A stretch of 20,000 bases of DNA from Symbiodinium natans (GCA_905221605.1 CAJNDS010002435.1:1-20000); one strand, 5' to 3'; numbered from the stretch's first letter, positions 1 through 8,180 are shown. Numbers and translations are program-made. Notes: generated by a model not told the origin, from the sequence alone.

Positions 1-119
1 AAACCCTAAACCCTAAACCCTAAACTCTCAACCCCAAATCCGAAACCCCAAACCCCAAACCCTACACCCTAAACCCTCAACCCCAAACCCCAAACCCGAA
101 ACCCGAAACCCTAAACCCC
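1..119 (-). repeat. Degenerate telomere-type array, C-strand (CCCTAAA)
   Basis: Begins with three clean CCCTAAA units and then decays into variants such as CCCCAAA, CCCGAAA and CCCTCAA. The C-rich strand lies on the plus strand, the orientation expected at the left end of a linear chromosome. Because the same repeat recurs internally many times in both orientations, this alone does not show a true chromosome end. Confidence 0.92.
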
Positions 120-254
120 TTGTATACCCTGTACAAATGAAGGGCCCGTACATCAGAACCCTTCTACGCAAGGGAAAGCTGGAAGCTGTCTTCTGACCCC
201 CCGGAGCGGCTTCGGGTTCAGGATCTCCATGTCGTGTCCCACACACATCCGGGT
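120..254. other. Unique island, nothing recognised
   Basis: About 135 bases of mixed sequence between two telomere-type arrays of opposite strand. A minus-strand open frame of 72 codons crosses it, but its C-terminal part is only telomere repeat translated (GFRVSGLGFG-type residues), so I do not call a gene. Confidence 0.5.
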
Positions 255-324
255 GTAGGGTTTAGGGTTTCGGGTTTAGGGTTTAGGGTTAGGGTTTAGG
301 GTTTAGGGTTTAGGGTGTAGGGTT
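255..324 (+). repeat. Telomere-type array, G-strand (TTTAGGG), ~10 units
   Basis: TTTAGGG units with a few variants (TTTCGGG, TTAGGG, TGTAGGG). The strand is opposite to the array at the start of the window. It abuts the 112-bp satellite, leaving about eight bases between them. Confidence 0.92.
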
Positions 325-332
325 ATACAACT

Positions 333-2998
333 CATTCACTGGCGCAGTTTGTTCTGCTGGCGTCTGGGCCTTCGGGGGCCGTGAGGCCAGAACGCTACCC
401 AGCTGATGCTCATGATGCTCGCCTCCTGGCTCGTCAAAACGCCTGAATCACTGGGGCAGTTTGTTCTGCTAGCGTCTGGGCTTTCGGGGGCCGTGAGGCC
501 AGAACACTACCCAGCTGATGCTCATGATGCTCGCCTCCTGGCTCGTCAAATCGCCCCAATCACTGGGGCAGTTTGTTCTGCTGGTGTCTGGGCCTTCGGG
601 CCGTGAGGCCAGAACGCTACCCAGCTGATGCTCATGATGCTCGCCTCCTGGCTCGTCAAATCGCCCCAATCACTGGGGCAGTTTGTTCTGCTAGCGTCTG
701 GGCCTTCGGGGGCCGTGAGGCCAGAACGCTACACAGCTGATGCTCATGATGCTCGCCTCCTGGCTCGTCAAAACGCCCCAATCACTGGGGCAGTTTGTTC
801 TGCTAGCGTCTGGGCTTTCGGGGGCTGTGAGGCCAGAACGCTACCCAGCTGATGCTCATGATGCTCGCCTCCTGGCTCGTCAAATCGCCCCAATCGCTGG
901 GGCAGTTTGTTCTGCTAGCGTCTGGGCTTTCGGGGGCCGTGAGGCCAGAACGCTACACAGCTGATGCTCATGATGCTCGCCTCCTGGCTCGTCAAAACGC
1001 CCCAATCACTGGAGCAGTTTGTTCTGCTAGCGTCTGGGCCTTCGGGGGCCGTGAGGCCAGAACGCTACCCAGCTGATGCTCATGATGCTCGCCTCCTGGC
1101 TCGTCAAATCAGTTTGTTCTGCTAGCGTCTGGGCTTTCGGGGGCCGTGAGGCCAGAACGCTACCCAGCTGATGCTCATGATGCTCGCCTCCTGGCTCGTC
1201 AAATCGCCCCAATCACTGGGGCAGTTTGTTCTGCTAGCGTCTGGGCCTTCGGGGGCCGTGAGGCCAGAACGCTACCCAGCTGATGCTCATGATGCTCGCC
1301 TCCTGGCTCGTCAAAACGCCCCAATCACTGGGGCAGTTTGTTCTGCTAGCGTCTGGGCCTTCGGGAGCCGTGAGGCCAGAACGCTACCCAGCTGGTGCTC
1401 ATGATGCTCGCCTCCTGGCTCGTCAAAACGCCCCAATCGCTGGGGCAGTTTGTTCTGCTAGTCTGGGCCTTCGGGGGCCGCGAGGCCAGAACACTACCCA
1501 GCTGATGCTCATGATGCTCGCCACCGTCAAAACGCCCCAATCACTGGGGCAGTTTGTTCTGCAGCGTCTGGGACTTCGGGGGCCGTGAGGCCAGAACGCT
1601 ACCCAGCTGATGCTAATGATGCTCGCCTCCTGGCTCGTCAAAACGCCCCAATCACTGGGGCAGTTTGTTCTGCTAGCGTCTGGGCCTTCGGGGGCCGTGA
1701 GGCCAGAACTCTACCCAGCTGATGCTCATGATGCTCGCCTCCTGGCTCGTCAAAACGCCCCAATCACTGGGGCAGTTTGTTCTGCTAGCGTCTGGGCCTT
1801 CGGGGGCCGTGAGGCCAGAACGCTACCAGCTGATGCTCATGATGCTCGCCTCCTGGCTCGTCAAAACGCCCCAATCACTGGGGCAGTTTGTTCTGCTAGC
1901 GTCTGGGCCTTCGGGGGCCGTGAGGCCAGAACGCTACCCAGCTGATGCTCATGATGCTCGCATCCTGGCTCGTCAAAACGCCTGAATCACTGGGGCAGTT
2001 TGTTCTGCTAGCGTGTGGGCCTTCGGGGGCCGTGAGGCCAGAACGCTACCCAGCTGATGCTCATGATGCTCGCATCACTGGGGCAGTTTGTTCTGCTAGC
2101 GTCTGGGCCTTCGGGGGCCGTGAGGCCAGAACGCTACCCAGCTGATGCTCATGATGCTCGCCTCCTGGCTCGTCAAAACGCCCCAATCACTGGGGCAGTT
2201 TGTTCTGCTAGCGTCTGGGCCTTCGGGGGCCGTGAGGCCAGAACGCTACCCAGCTGATGCTCATGATGCTCGCCTCCTGGCTCATCAAATCGCCCCAATC
2301 ACTGGGGCAGTTTGTTCTGCTAGCGTCTGGGCTTTCGGGGGCCGTGAGGCCAGAACGCTACACAGCTGATGCTCATGATGCTCGCCTCCTGGCTCGTCAA
2401 AACGCCCCAATCACTGGGGGAGTTTGTTCTGCTAGCGTCTGGGCCTTCGGGGGCCGTGAGGCCAGAACGCTACCCAGCTGATGCTCATGATGCTCGCCTC
2501 CTGGCTCGTCAAAACGCCCCAATCGCTGGGTCAGTTTGTTCTGCTAGCGTCTCGGCCTTCGGGGGCCGTGAGGCCAGAACGCTACCCAGCTGATGCTCAT
2601 GATGCTCGCCTCCTGGCTCGTCAAAACGCCCCAATCACTGGGGCAGTTTGTTCTGCTAGCGTCTGGGCCTTCGGGGGCCGTGAGGCCAGAACGCTACCCA
2701 GCTCGCCTCCTGGCTCGTCAAAACGCCCCAATCACTGGGGCAGTTTGTTCTGCTAGCGTCTGGGCCTTCGGGGGCCGTGAGGCCAGAACGCTACACAGCT
2801 GATGCTCATGATGCTCGCCTCCTGGCTCGTCAAAACGCCTGAATCACTGGGGCAGTTTGTTCTGCTAGAGTCTGGGCCTTCGGGGGCCGTGAGGCCAGAA
2901 CACTACCCAGCTGATGCTCATGATGCTCGCCTCCTGGCTCGTCAAAATCGCCTCCATCACTGGGGCAGTTTGTTCTGCTAGAGTCTGGGCCTTTGGGG
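333..2998. repeat. 112-bp tandem satellite, about 24 units
   Basis: The unit is 112 bp and can be phased on ATGCTCATGATGCTC, which recurs at 406, 518, 628, 740, 852, 964, 1076, 1171, 1283 and so on to 2914. Each unit holds a short hairpin (GCCCCAATCACTGGGGC) and a second dyad around GGCCTTCGGGGGCC. Most units differ at a few sites only (AAATCGCC/AAACGCC, CTACCCAG/CTACACAG, GGGCCTTCG/GGGCTTTCG). Shortened units occur at 1076-1170 (95 bp), 1505-1609 (105 bp), 2057-2144 (88 bp) and across 2593-2801 (15 bp missing in one of two units). Since 112 is not a multiple of 3, each unit shifts the reading frame, so the frames of 66-111 codons seen here are a by-product of stop-poor sequence and not genes. 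Confidence 0.97.
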
Positions 2999-3140
2999 GC
3001 ATGATCCTTCTTGCAGCCCTGAGGAAAATGATCCTTTACGACAACCGCAGCTGGCTAGGCCTGATCTTCAGGCACCTTCCGGGTCGTCCCAATTTAGGTC
3101 CGCAGGGTTGACGGCGGCGTGCTTTTGGTTTGTAGTGCTC
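2999..3140. other. Unique flank of the 112-bp satellite
   Basis: The satellite ends within a unit at about 2998 and gives way to sequence with two copies of ATGATCCTT (3001 and 3029). No gene is recognisable. Confidence 0.5.
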
Positions 3141-3180
3141 GGGGTTTAGGGTTTAGGGTTTAGGGTTTAGGGTTTAGGGT
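3141..3180 (+). repeat. TTTAGGG array, 5 units
   Basis: Five near-perfect TTTAGGG units on the plus strand. Confidence 0.93.
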
Positions 3181-3433
3181 CCAGATCGGTGGGACCTCCA
3201 CCTCGTAGGAACGTTCTTTTTTACGTTCAAGCTTTACACGTCAGGTTCTTTTTGGATTGGTGAGGTTTCGGGACTATCCAGGTTTCACAGGCCTGAAGCA
3301 CACCCTTAGCCAGGAACAGCCTCAATGCCTGCATGCTCAGGTTGGAGCAGCGAGAACCCTAGCCCGAAGCCCTTAACCCTGAACCCAGATTCTCCGACCT
3401 TTACACCCCGAAGGCACGTGAAACCAACGAACG
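3181..3433. other. Unique island
   Basis: About 250 bases with no recognisable gene. Scattered short telomere-like words occur near 3357-3395 (CCCTAGCCC, CCCTTAACCCTGAACCC). Confidence 0.5.
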
Positions 3434-3541
3434 GATTTGGGGTTGGGGGTTTAGGGTTTGGGGGTTTGGGGTTTGGGGTTTAGGGTTTAGGGTTTAGGGT
3501 TTCAAGTTTAGGTTTAGGGTTCCGGGTTTCGGGTTTAGGGC
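3434..3541 (+). repeat. Degenerate TTTAGGG/TTTGGGG array
   Basis: G-strand repeat with many TTTGGGG, TTTCGGG and TTCCGGG variants. It is followed after about 65 bases by a C-strand array, so the two can fold back on each other. Confidence 0.9.
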
Positions 3542-3605
3542 CTATTTCGGGTTCAGGGCTTAGGGAACCTCGGCCCGGGGAACGAAGCCTAACTGCCCCA
3601 AAGCC

Positions 3606-3756
3606 AGAAACCCGAAACCCTCAAAGCCCTAAACCCCTGCGACCCTAAACCCCTCAGACTCCAAACCCTAAACCCTAAACCCTAAACCCTAAACCCTAAA
3701 CCCTAAACCCTAAACCCTAAACCCTAAACCCTAAACCCTAAACCCTGAAACCCCTA
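3606..3756 (-). repeat. CCCTAAA array, ~12 perfect units after a degenerate lead
   Basis: Degenerate units run to about 3660 and near-perfect CCCTAAA units from 3664 to 3746. The degenerate-to-perfect gradient suggests the right part was added or homogenised more recently. Confidence 0.93.
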
Positions 3757-3848
3757 GAAGGTTCCGGGGCACGGTCTTGACAACGACCTGGCGACCCATC
3801 CTCGCGGTGTTTGCGGCATCCCTCGTGGTTTGGCTTCTCGAGGCAGGT

Positions 3849-3978
3849 TGAGGGTTTAGGGTTTAGGGTTCGGGTTTAGGGTTTGGGGTTTAGGGTTTGG
3901 GGTTTAGGGTTTGGGGTTTAGGGTTTTGGATTTAGGGTTTGGGGTTTGGGGTTTCGGGTTTGTTCTGGGTTTCGGGTT
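3849..3978 (+). repeat. TTTAGGG/TTTGGGG mixed array
   Basis: TTTAGGG and TTTGGGG units alternate for several periods, so the local period is effectively 14 bp. The array then decays into TTTCGGG forms. Confidence 0.9.
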
Positions 3979-4210
3979 TGTGTCGGGGCGTTTGGGTAGT
4001 GGGTTCAGGGTTCAGGGTGTGGGATTGTGGTGTTTTGTTACAGTTTGGGCTCCCGGCTATATAGGGATTGGGTTTCGGGGTTTAGGGGTTTGGGGCTTGG
4101 GGTTTCGAAATAGAGTGAAAAAGACGGAGGAGTTTCAGAAAGCTGCAACAGAACCCAGGCAGCAGGTGTTCAGCCCGAATGCCATCGAAACTGAAATTCT
4201 AAAGTCCTCA
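3979..4210. other. Unique island with telomere-like words
   Basis: Contains a second degenerate G-strand patch at about 4070-4107 and then about 100 bases of ordinary sequence. The open frame of 104 codons over 3911-4225 is mostly telomere repeat in translation and I do not regard it as a gene. Confidence 0.5.
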
Positions 4211-4268
4211 AGGTTTAGGGTTTAGGGTTTAGGGTTTAGGGTTTAGGGTTTAGGGTTTAGGGTTTAGG
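4211..4268 (+). repeat. TTTAGGG array, 8 perfect units
   Basis: Uninterrupted heptamer repeat. It is followed by a GC-rich island (4269-4393) that has a small internal repeat of TTAGGGAGCC/CTAGGGAGCC around 4295-4340. Confidence 0.95.
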
Positions 4269-4393
4269 GAGGCGCTTCATGGGGGGTAGCTACCTAGGGA
4301 GCCCCAGGCAGGGAAGCTTAGGGAGCCTTAGGGAGTAGTGGGGAGTATGGCTTACATACCACCCTTGAACCCCCCTCCCTCATGGACGCTACC

Positions 4394-4445
4394 TCAACCC
4401 TAAACCCTAAACCCTAAACCCTAAACCCTAAACCCTCAACCCTAA
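4394..4445 (-). repeat. CCCTAAA array, ~7 units
   Basis: Near-perfect C-strand units. With the next G-strand block it bounds a unique island of about 90 bases (4446-4533). Confidence 0.94.
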
Positions 4446-4533
4446 GACCAGGTGGAGTTTCCGCTCGAGTTCGGAGCTTCGGGTAACACCATCTTCGGAC
4501 CCGCTCGACTCATCTGATGGGTGTCAGGGCTTC

Positions 4534-4631
4534 AGGGTTTAGGGTTTTAGGGTTTTAGAGTTTAGGGCTTTAGGGTTTAGGTTTTAGGGTTTTAGGGTTT
4601 AGGTTTTAGGGTTTTAGGGCTTAGGGTTTTT
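4534..4631 (+). repeat. Mixed TTTAGGG / TTTTAGGG array
   Basis: About half of the units carry four T residues (TTTTAGGG), the octamer known as the Chlamydomonas-type telomere repeat, interspersed with heptamers and one TTTAGAG. The octamer is common only in this block. Confidence 0.88.
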
Positions 4632-5291
4632 GATGGTTTTGTTTGTGTTATTCTGCTGTACATGCGATTTGCTGCACTACACGTCGGATCCATGAAAGTT
4701 TTCGTTTTCTTGGCTTTCCGTTTTGAAACCTTTTTGATTTCATGCAGGGGCGTGCAGCACCTTTGGCATACTGCACGCAACGAAGCTATTGCCAGAGGTG
4801 GGAAGGGGTCAAGGACGCTTGACCCTGTACCTGCAAAAAGCTGGGCCGCTGAGCCAGCAAGATTAGAAAAAAGTTTTCCTCGCAAGGCAGTTTCATGTTT
4901 TCAGGTGAGTCAGCCTGCTCATGCTTTGATGTTGCAATGTATCAGAGTGAGCATGGTCATGAGGGCATATGCACTGGACAACCATGCAAACTAATTAGCG
5001 ACTCCATGTCGCCCTCCACAACCAGAAGGCAGGACAGGGACAAGACTCTCAAGTTGTGTACGACAAGAGCTCCCTCATGAGGGCCTTGTCGCTTTTCGGC
5101 GAAATATGCCGGCCCACCGGGGTGCTTGTGTTAGCAGATCTGGAAATCAGGTAGGTTTGCGACACATGTTCGAGTGGAGATCACAGTGGAAATCAACAGT
5201 CATGTTCGGAAATCAGCTTCTGGAGATCAAAGTGGAGATCACCTGTACAGTTGTTTTTGCGCTTATTTTACGCTTGAGTTCCGTTGCTGCC
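4632..5291. other. Unique sequence upstream of the retroelement frames
   Basis: About 660 bases between the telomere-type block and the first convincing coding frame. Overlapping open frames of 97-110 codons exist on both strands (4592-4885 minus, 4662-4994 plus), but I recognise neither. It may be the 5' untranslated part of the retroelement or older flanking DNA. I saw no copy of the dinoflagellate spliced-leader sequence here by eye. An upstream in-frame ATG at 5106 would lengthen the first frame by 62 codons. Confidence 0.45.
5142..5241 (+). repeat. Cluster of six GGARATCA motifs
   Basis: GGAAATCA or GGAGATCA occurs at 5142, 5176, 5188, 5208, 5222 and 5234, just upstream of the ATG at 5292. 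The spacing is irregular (34, 12, 20, 14, 12). It could be a decayed short tandem repeat or a run of protein-binding sites. No function can be assigned from sequence alone. Confidence 0.6.
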
Positions 5292-6374
5292 ATGGACCGT
5301 GAACGCAGTCCTCGCCGGGGTCACTGGAGCTCCACAGTTCCACTGCCACCCATCAGTTGGCAAAATCCCATGGGCACAATGCACCGCCCTCAGACACGAC
5401 CGAATGTTGTGCAGCCACAGAACTTATCGTTATCGTGGAACCCGAACCCATGTGTTGCACGAATCATGAATGTACCAGTGGCCCCGCAAGTCCCGGAATG
5501 GAGCCCGAACCAATGTGCAGCCAGAGTCCCGAATGTACCAGTTGCTCCGCAAGCCGTCGGGATGTATACAGCCCGTCCAGGACCCGGGTACGCAGGCTCT
5601 GGAGGTCAGGCTCAGCACAGGACTTTCGGCCCCATGTTGCCGGCGGAGTTTTCTCAGAATCCCAACTATTTGGGCGCTCGCACTATTGCAGGTCTGAACC
5701 TGGCGCGGTGGGTGAAGAAGAGTGAATGGACGGTAAAGAAACAAATCGACGGTTGCCCTTCCCATGCTATCCCGTTGCATTCGGTGTTGTACCAAGGCTG
5801 GAACTCCTATTGGATCCGTCATGTCGCGGAAGGGAAGCCCACATTCTTTGCAGGTTTTCGATCCATGGCGGAAGTCGTATTTTGTCATTCCCTCTTTGCA
5901 AAATTGCGTGAAGCGGATGTTGACTTGGATGATCTTGCTCGGGCAGTGCATGGTGGTCAGACCAGCGAGTCGGGGAGCAATCTCTCTGATGCAAGAGTTC
6001 AAGCCACGCAAATGCTTACTACGAAGGTTGTTGACTTCATGTTGGGATTGTATCCTCAGGACGAAGCGGATCCTCAGAAAGTTGCAATGGAGAATCAAAT
6101 TAAGTTGCTTCAGCAGCAGCTGGCCCGATTTGAGAGTGCCACGCCTACAAAGTCGGAAAGCAATGAGGCCGGTATGTTGAACAAAAGTCCGATGTCGGGG
6201 TCAAATGATGGCGGATGTGGCTTGCCTATTGAGGTTGAATCACCAGAACCTAAGCCTGCATCGGCCCCGTCTGCTGTGTCGCCCCTTGATCATACCATTC
6301 TTGCTTCCGGAGTCAAATTTCAAGAAGTTGGCGTGAGGACTGTTGGGGGACATCTTGGATGTCTCGTCGGATAG
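5292..6374 (+). CDS. Gag-like first ORF of the retroelement (probably broken 3' end)
   Basis: 360 codons from an ATG in a favourable GCCATGG context. The N-terminal ~100 residues are rich in Pro, Asn, Arg and Gln, with the segment PNVPVAPQ repeated (see the 63-bp duplication). The middle contains an aromatic, more globular stretch around GWNSYWIRHVAEGKPTFFAGF (split here as GWNSYWIR, HVAEGKPTFF, AGF). Residues about 263-282 have heptad-like spacing (MENQIKLLQQQLARFE), a likely short coiled coil. The last third is Ser/Pro/Glu-rich linker. No CCHC zinc knuckle is visible. The frame ends at 6374, where the neighbouring frame picks up RT-family sequence, so the true protein probably continued. 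An in-frame ATG at 5106 adds 62 residues of less convincing composition. The Gag role is inferred from position only. Confidence 0.6.
   Translation: MDRERSPRRGHWSSTVPLPPISWQNPMGTMHRPQTRPNVVQPQNLSLSWNPNPCVARIMNVPVAPQVPEWSPNQCAARVPNVPVAPQAVGMYTARPGPGYAGSGGQAQHRTFGPMLPAEFSQNPNYLGARTIAGLNLARWVKKSEWTVKKQIDGCPSHAIPLHSVLYQGWNSYWIRHVAEGKPTFFAGFRSMAEVVFCHSLFAKLREADVDLDDLARAVHGGQTSESGSNLSDARVQATQMLTTKVVDFMLGLYPQDEADPQKVAMENQIKLLQQQLARFESATPTKSESNEAGMLNKSPMSGSNDGGCGLPIEVESPEPKPASAPSAVSPLDHTILASGVKFQEVGVRTVGGHLGCLVG
5441..5566 (+). repeat. 63-bp direct duplication inside the first ORF
   Basis: Two diverged copies, 5441-5503 and 5504-5566, both start with CCCGAACC and keep the frame (21 codons each). They encode NPNPCVAR..NVPVAPQ and SPNQCAAR..NVPVAPQ. 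Confidence 0.8.
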
Positions 6375-6891
6375 ATTCTTGCCTTGCCACATTCCGTCCA
6401 CTGCTCTTGTGGCAAAAAGCCACCCCAAGATCAAGGACGTGCTGTTCTCGTGTCGGCAGGTTTTGCAGCAGTGGGACCCGCGTGTTGATCCCACAACGGC
6501 AGGGATTGTGTGTAGGTGTTCTGGGATCTTGCGCCGACACCCACAGTTGACAGTTGTCCAAGGTCACGTGGCATCTTCCGCCACGTTATTACACTTGCCG
6601 GAATTTCTTGGGCAGGTAGCTCAGTCCAGTTGTGGCAATACGGTGTTCATGTCAGCGAAGGATCATTGGCAGACTTTTTATGCGGCTGTCCGTGAATGGA
6701 TCTCCCACCATGAACCGGTGAATTATCCGACAAGTGACATACGACGAGTGTGGGAGGAAGCCTGGAACCTGCGCATGCAACACTTGACCTGGTGCGTGAA
6801 TTGCAGCGACGCGCTCCAGGCCTCATTTGGCACGTTCGGGATCATGAAGGCTCTCACGCTCATGTGTTCTGTCCAGTCAAACACTGGATGA
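6337..6891 (+). pseudogene. Retroelement segment upstream of RT palm, with C-x-C…H…H motif
   Basis: Frame segment shifted by one base relative to the first ORF. It opens after a TGA at 6334 and overlaps the first ORF in 6337-6374. It reads FLPCHIPSTALVAKSHPKI, then a DPRVDP segment, then CRCSGILRRHPQLTVVQGHV. In the last, Cys codons at 6511 and 6517 and His codons at 6538 and 6565 give a C-x-C-x6-H-x8-H pattern, plausibly metal-binding. This part matches in order the region preceding the RT in dinoflagellate RT proteins as I recall them. Useful similarity ends near RRVWEEAWNLRMQHL (about 6740-6785); beyond that the homologous reading continues in the next frame, so the tail to the stop at 6891 is probably spurious. 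It lacks a credible start of its own. Confidence 0.7.
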
Positions 6892-7742
6892 TGCTGCAGA
6901 ACACTTTTACTGCAGCTTCGGTATTTCAGCCTGTGTCGTTGAATGAATCGCTGATCATGTCGCAAATGGAACAAGCCGTGCCTCCGAACATCCTGGAAGC
7001 CTTCCCGTTTCGATTTGGATCTCGCAGCGCTCGTGTTTCTTGGGCATACATTCTGCCTAAATTCAAGAAAGATTGGAAAGCGGGCAGACCCATAGTCAGT
7101 TTTGCGGCGCGTTCAGCCCGTCAATTTTTGGTTGTCGTGGCACGCGTCACTGAGATGCTTGTTGCTCAGGTTTGTCCGCGTACGAGATCGTGCAACGACG
7201 CAATCATGTTATGGGAAGATCTTCACCAGCTGTTCGAGAAACAACATTCAGCTGTTGATGGGTTGTGCATGGATTTGACCATGCGCGACCAAGATTTGTC
7301 CGGATTCTTTGTCAGTATTCCTCGTGAACGGTTCATGATCACGTTCCGTATTCTGCTGTGCCGTTTTTATGATGTTGCTGATGAAGATCTCGATGAGGCC
7401 CTGAAAGGAGTGGTCGTCACTGTGGATCTTGTGGACAATCCTTCAGTTATGAAGACGATTCGTGGACGCCATTGCTTGCTCCATGACAAACGAACGGCAG
7501 TCCCGATGGATCTAATTCTGGAAGCTGTTAAAGTGTCGTTCAAGTTTTCGCTTTTCCTGGTCGGAGGACAGGCTATTCAACAGTTGCGAGGTGCGCCAAT
7601 GGGAAGTCATTTCTCTCCTGCTGCGTGCCACGCAGCGGTCAGTTTGTATGAACGCTTGTATTTCAGCCAATGCCTGCTGAATTTTGAAGACGTGTTAGAC
7701 ACCGGTTCGACATACCCCAGCACTCAGCGGATGATTAAATGA
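6750..7742 (+). pseudogene. Reverse transcriptase fingers/palm fragment (motifs 1 to B)
   Basis: RNA-directed DNA polymerase segment of about 330 codons in the same frame as the first ORF; a TGA at 6735 closes it upstream, and GTG at 6750 is only the frame edge, not a real start. Useful sequence begins around LDLVRELQRR. Landmarks by codon from 6750: SWAYILPKFKKDW 97-109, GRPIVSF 112-118, motif A RDQDLSGFF 179-187 with the catalytic Asp at 182 (about 7293), and motif B RGAPMGSHFSP 280-290 (7587-7619). The frame then stops at 7742, about 40 codons after motif B. The YxDD-like motif C expected in this interval is absent in this frame, so the fragment cannot be a complete polymerase. Codons are otherwise clean, suggesting fairly recent decay. 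Confidence 0.8.
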
Positions 7743-7969
7743 ATCGAGCTCTCCTGTTTGATTCGGTTGCTTGTGCTGTTTGCAGTGTTGCAAGCTTGTC
7801 AGACATGTTTGTCCGTCCAGACTCAACACGGTGCTACAGTTTCGACAGCTTCGATGCCCTGGTACGTGTGTTGGAGTATGAAGAGGGAAACCTCTTGTTG
7901 GGTTTCCACGTGGACTTGCAGCAGTTGCACGTCATGTGCAGCAATCGAGTGGATTCGGATGTTCTATAA
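7739..7969 (+). pseudogene. RT palm/thumb remnant after motif C
   Basis: A third reading frame carries the continuation. NRALLFD at its start resembles the segment that immediately follows the catalytic box in related RTs, and LEYEEGNLLLGFHVDLQQLHV resembles the later LGF box (two short runs: LEYEEGN and LLLGFHVDLQQLHV); LLGF is at about 7895-7906. Just upstream in the same frame are VRHRF and a stop codon (TAA, 7736-7738), so the catalytic box seems to have been hit by a frameshift plus local scrambling. A further piece may continue in another frame to about 8060 (YSGHADC), but this is weak. Confidence 0.65.
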
Positions 7970-7995
7970 TGTTGCACCCTGTTTAGTATTGGCCC

Positions 7996-8067
7996 CCTCT
8001 TTAAAGACAAACTGGCCGAATTATTCAGGACACGCTGACTGTTTGGGAGTTCCTCTTTAAAGACAAA
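7996..8067 (+). repeat. 16-bp direct repeat near the retroelement 3' end
   Basis: CCTCTTTAAAGACAAA occurs at 7996-8011 and again, exactly, at 8052-8067. The pair lies between the last RT-like frame and the T-rich tract. It may mark the 3' untranslated region or an element boundary. Confidence 0.75.
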
Positions 8068-8103
8068 TCGTCCGGGCGCCGTAAGAAAATTCCACGTGGC
8101 GCG

Positions 8104-8180
8104 CCTTTTTGCTTTTTTTATTTTTTTTTTTTTTTTTTTTTTTTTATTTTTTTTTTATTTTTCTTTTTTTTTTTTTTGTT

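Larger units (their letters stand above)
5292..8067 (+). mobile_element. Degenerate non-LTR-like or Penelope-like retroelement (dinoflagellate RT family)
   Basis: Consecutive plus-strand frames together spell a Gag-like region followed by a reverse transcriptase. The frame changes near 6340, near 6760 and near 7740, so the product is broken into at least four pieces. RT hallmarks are the motif-2 region GRPIVSF, motif A QDLSGFF, motif B RGAPMGSHFSP and a late LLLGF box. The arrangement and wording resemble RT proteins I recall from Symbiodiniaceae. The clade is uncertain: the motif-B wording GAPMG..SP and an upstream C-C-H-H pattern recall Penelope-like elements. I saw no long terminal repeats, no RNase H, no endonuclease and no poly(A) on the plus strand. 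Both ends are uncertain; the right end is placed at the second copy of a 16-bp direct repeat. Confidence 0.75.

Noticed and set aside
406-2802. Chain of 66-111-codon open frames reading MLMMLASWLVK-type protein in the 112-bp satellite
   Set aside because: The unit length is not a multiple of three, so each frame reads successive units in different phases and stops at the same spot. Similar open frames appear on the minus strand. This is a property of the repeat, not a gene.
4662-4994. 110-codon open frame upstream of the retroelement
   Set aside because: No family recognised, and an antisense frame of similar length overlaps it. Kept only as part of the upstream region.
4632-5291. Dinoflagellate spliced-leader relic upstream of the retroelement
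   Set aside because: I looked for the conserved CCATTTTGGCTCAAG word and did not see it.
5430-6098. 222-codon minus-strand open frame
   Set aside because: Antisense shadow of the Gag-like frame; no recognisable domain, and the plus-strand frame connects to RT sequence.
7690-7760. SADD in the third frame as the RT catalytic box
   Set aside because: It is followed immediately by a stop codon, lacks the aromatic residue, and is not in frame with motifs A and B. It may be a chance remnant.
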